A DNA stretch of 64,000 nucleotides from Blastocladiella emersonii ATCC 22665 (lineage: Eukaryota > Blastocladiomycota > Blastocladiomycetes > Blastocladiales > Blastocladiaceae). The notes beneath the pieces are model-generated. The model ran no database searches. It was not told the DNA's origin and saw only the letters and a program-made list of their open reading frames with translations. Below, piece after piece: positions 63,323-64,000 of the stretch. The stretch's first letter is position 1, and every line of letters starts with the position of its first letter. The DNA lies in contig JANHCV010000007.1 in NCBI GenBank assembly GCA_025594325.1, forward strand, positions 496,001-560,000. The letters are read 5' to 3'. The translations under genes were made by a program, and so were the position numbers.

Positions 63323-64000
63323 ATGAATGATAATCGAATGAAACCCATGCAACTTAACTTGCTGCCTTCTCTCGTACTCGCGAACCTCGCCCTATACCTC
63401 GACGCGCGCGAGCTCTCGCGGCTGCGACAGACCTGCGTCGCGCTGAGCCGCGTCCCCGCGAGCGCCGCCGCTCTGCGCGAACACACCCGGTGGGCCATCG
63501 ACCGCGGATCCTTCTCTGATTTGCGCACGCTGCTCTTCGATCAACGTCGATCCATCCCCGAGGAGGACCTGTATGCGGTTTCAAAGATGCTTGCCAAGGG
63601 TGCCGTCGACCTTTGCGACATGGAGTTGCTCCGTTCCGTCCTCGACACCGCTGTCGCTCCAGCACCGCGCGGCCATGTCGGCATTTCTATCTTCCACCTG
63701 CTCCTTGACGCAACTCAGCTGGGGCAGCGCGGGGTTCCAGGCGCGCTCGACATCGCTCAATTCCTTATCATCAATCCGCGGCCTTGCTACATGCCAAGCC
63801 ACCACTTCTTCGGCGAACTCTTCTCTGCCTTTCGTACCGTCGCGTCATCCGTTGACTTGGACACGCTGGCCAAAACGCATCCGTTGCGGGCATTCAACCT
63901 TGCCGTTCTTGCTGACAACCAGCCGTACATCACCCAGCACCTCGCCGCATCATTGAAAGTCCTTGTCCAAGACCCAAGCGCGCGTGACCAACGCAGCGGG
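63323..64000 (+). CDS. F-box-like/helical protein, 5' part (cut by window edge)
   Basis: An open frame to the right edge, 226 codons. Three in-frame ATGs lie at 63323, 63338 and 63347; the first has a CCACCATG context. The start (LNLLPSLVLANLALYLDARE, LSRLRQTCVALSRV) looks like an F-box. The rest consists of helical units about 35 residues long (RWAIDRGSFSDLRTLLFD, LYAVSKMLAKGAVDLCDMEL), suggesting an ankyrin- or TPR-like solenoid. The family differs from the LRR-type F-box genes in this window. Confidence 0.6.
   Translation, partial: MNDNRMKPMQLNLLPSLVLANLALYLDARELSRLRQTCVALSRVPASAAALREHTRWAIDRGSFSDLRTLLFDQRRSIPEEDLYAVSKMLAKGAVDLCDMELLRSVLDTAVAPAPRGHVGISIFHLLLDATQLGQRGVPGALDIAQFLIINPRPCYMPSHHFFGELFSAFRTVASSVDLDTLAKTHPLRAFNLAVLADNQPYITQHLAASLKVLVQDPSARDQRSG

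Overview
This is a eukaryotic nuclear window, GC-rich, with short GT–AG introns (mostly about 40–80 nt, usually with a GTAC donor, a CTAAC/CTGAC-like branch site and a TAG acceptor) and tight gene spacing. The gene content suggests an early-diverging zoosporic fungus, most likely of the Blastocladiomycota type: COP9 subunit 2, alternative NADH dehydrogenase, a hybrid histidine kinase with a plant-type ethylene-binding domain, F-box/LRR families, and Helitron, Harbinger and copia relics. The lineage is inference from gene content; no marker gene was compared.

Layout. 0–5.3 kb: the tail of an unknown gene, a receptor on the minus strand and a mitochondrial PPR-like gene. 5.5–7.1 kb: CSN2. 7.6–12.1 kb: two tandem receptor genes, the first broken. 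12.1–22.2 kb: five minus-strand paralogs of an LRR family with an acidic tail (two broken, plus one short relic). 22.4–25.7 kb: a fourth receptor, divergent from the last LRR gene. 25.7–34.1 kb: a low-complexity protein, the ethylene-receptor-like kinase, a gene-poor GC-rich stretch and the NADH dehydrogenase. 34.2–41.2 kb: two intact F-box/LRR genes around a decayed unknown gene. 41.2–57.5 kb: a repeat-rich accessory zone holding a Helitron relic, a large palindrome with twin Myb/SANT-like genes, a 26-bp minisatellite, small hairpin repeats, decayed F-box genes, a copia RNase H fragment and a Harbinger fragment. 57.5–64 kb: an F-box/LRR gene with an in-frame stop, a TMEM245-like membrane protein and the start of an F-box-like gene cut by the window edge.

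The most striking system is the receptor family. Splicing the exons gives 856–962 aa proteins made of a signal peptide, a bacterial-style type II (SBP family 1, MalE-like) periplasmic binding domain, a class C-like seven-helix domain and a PH-like cytoplasmic tail. Ordinary class C receptors carry a type I Venus-flytrap domain instead. Together with the ethylene-receptor-like kinase, the window holds two kinds of predicted extracellular small-molecule sensor. The LRR and F-box families show birth and decay: intact members sit beside paralogs with frameshifts, in-frame stops, insertions and transposon junctions.
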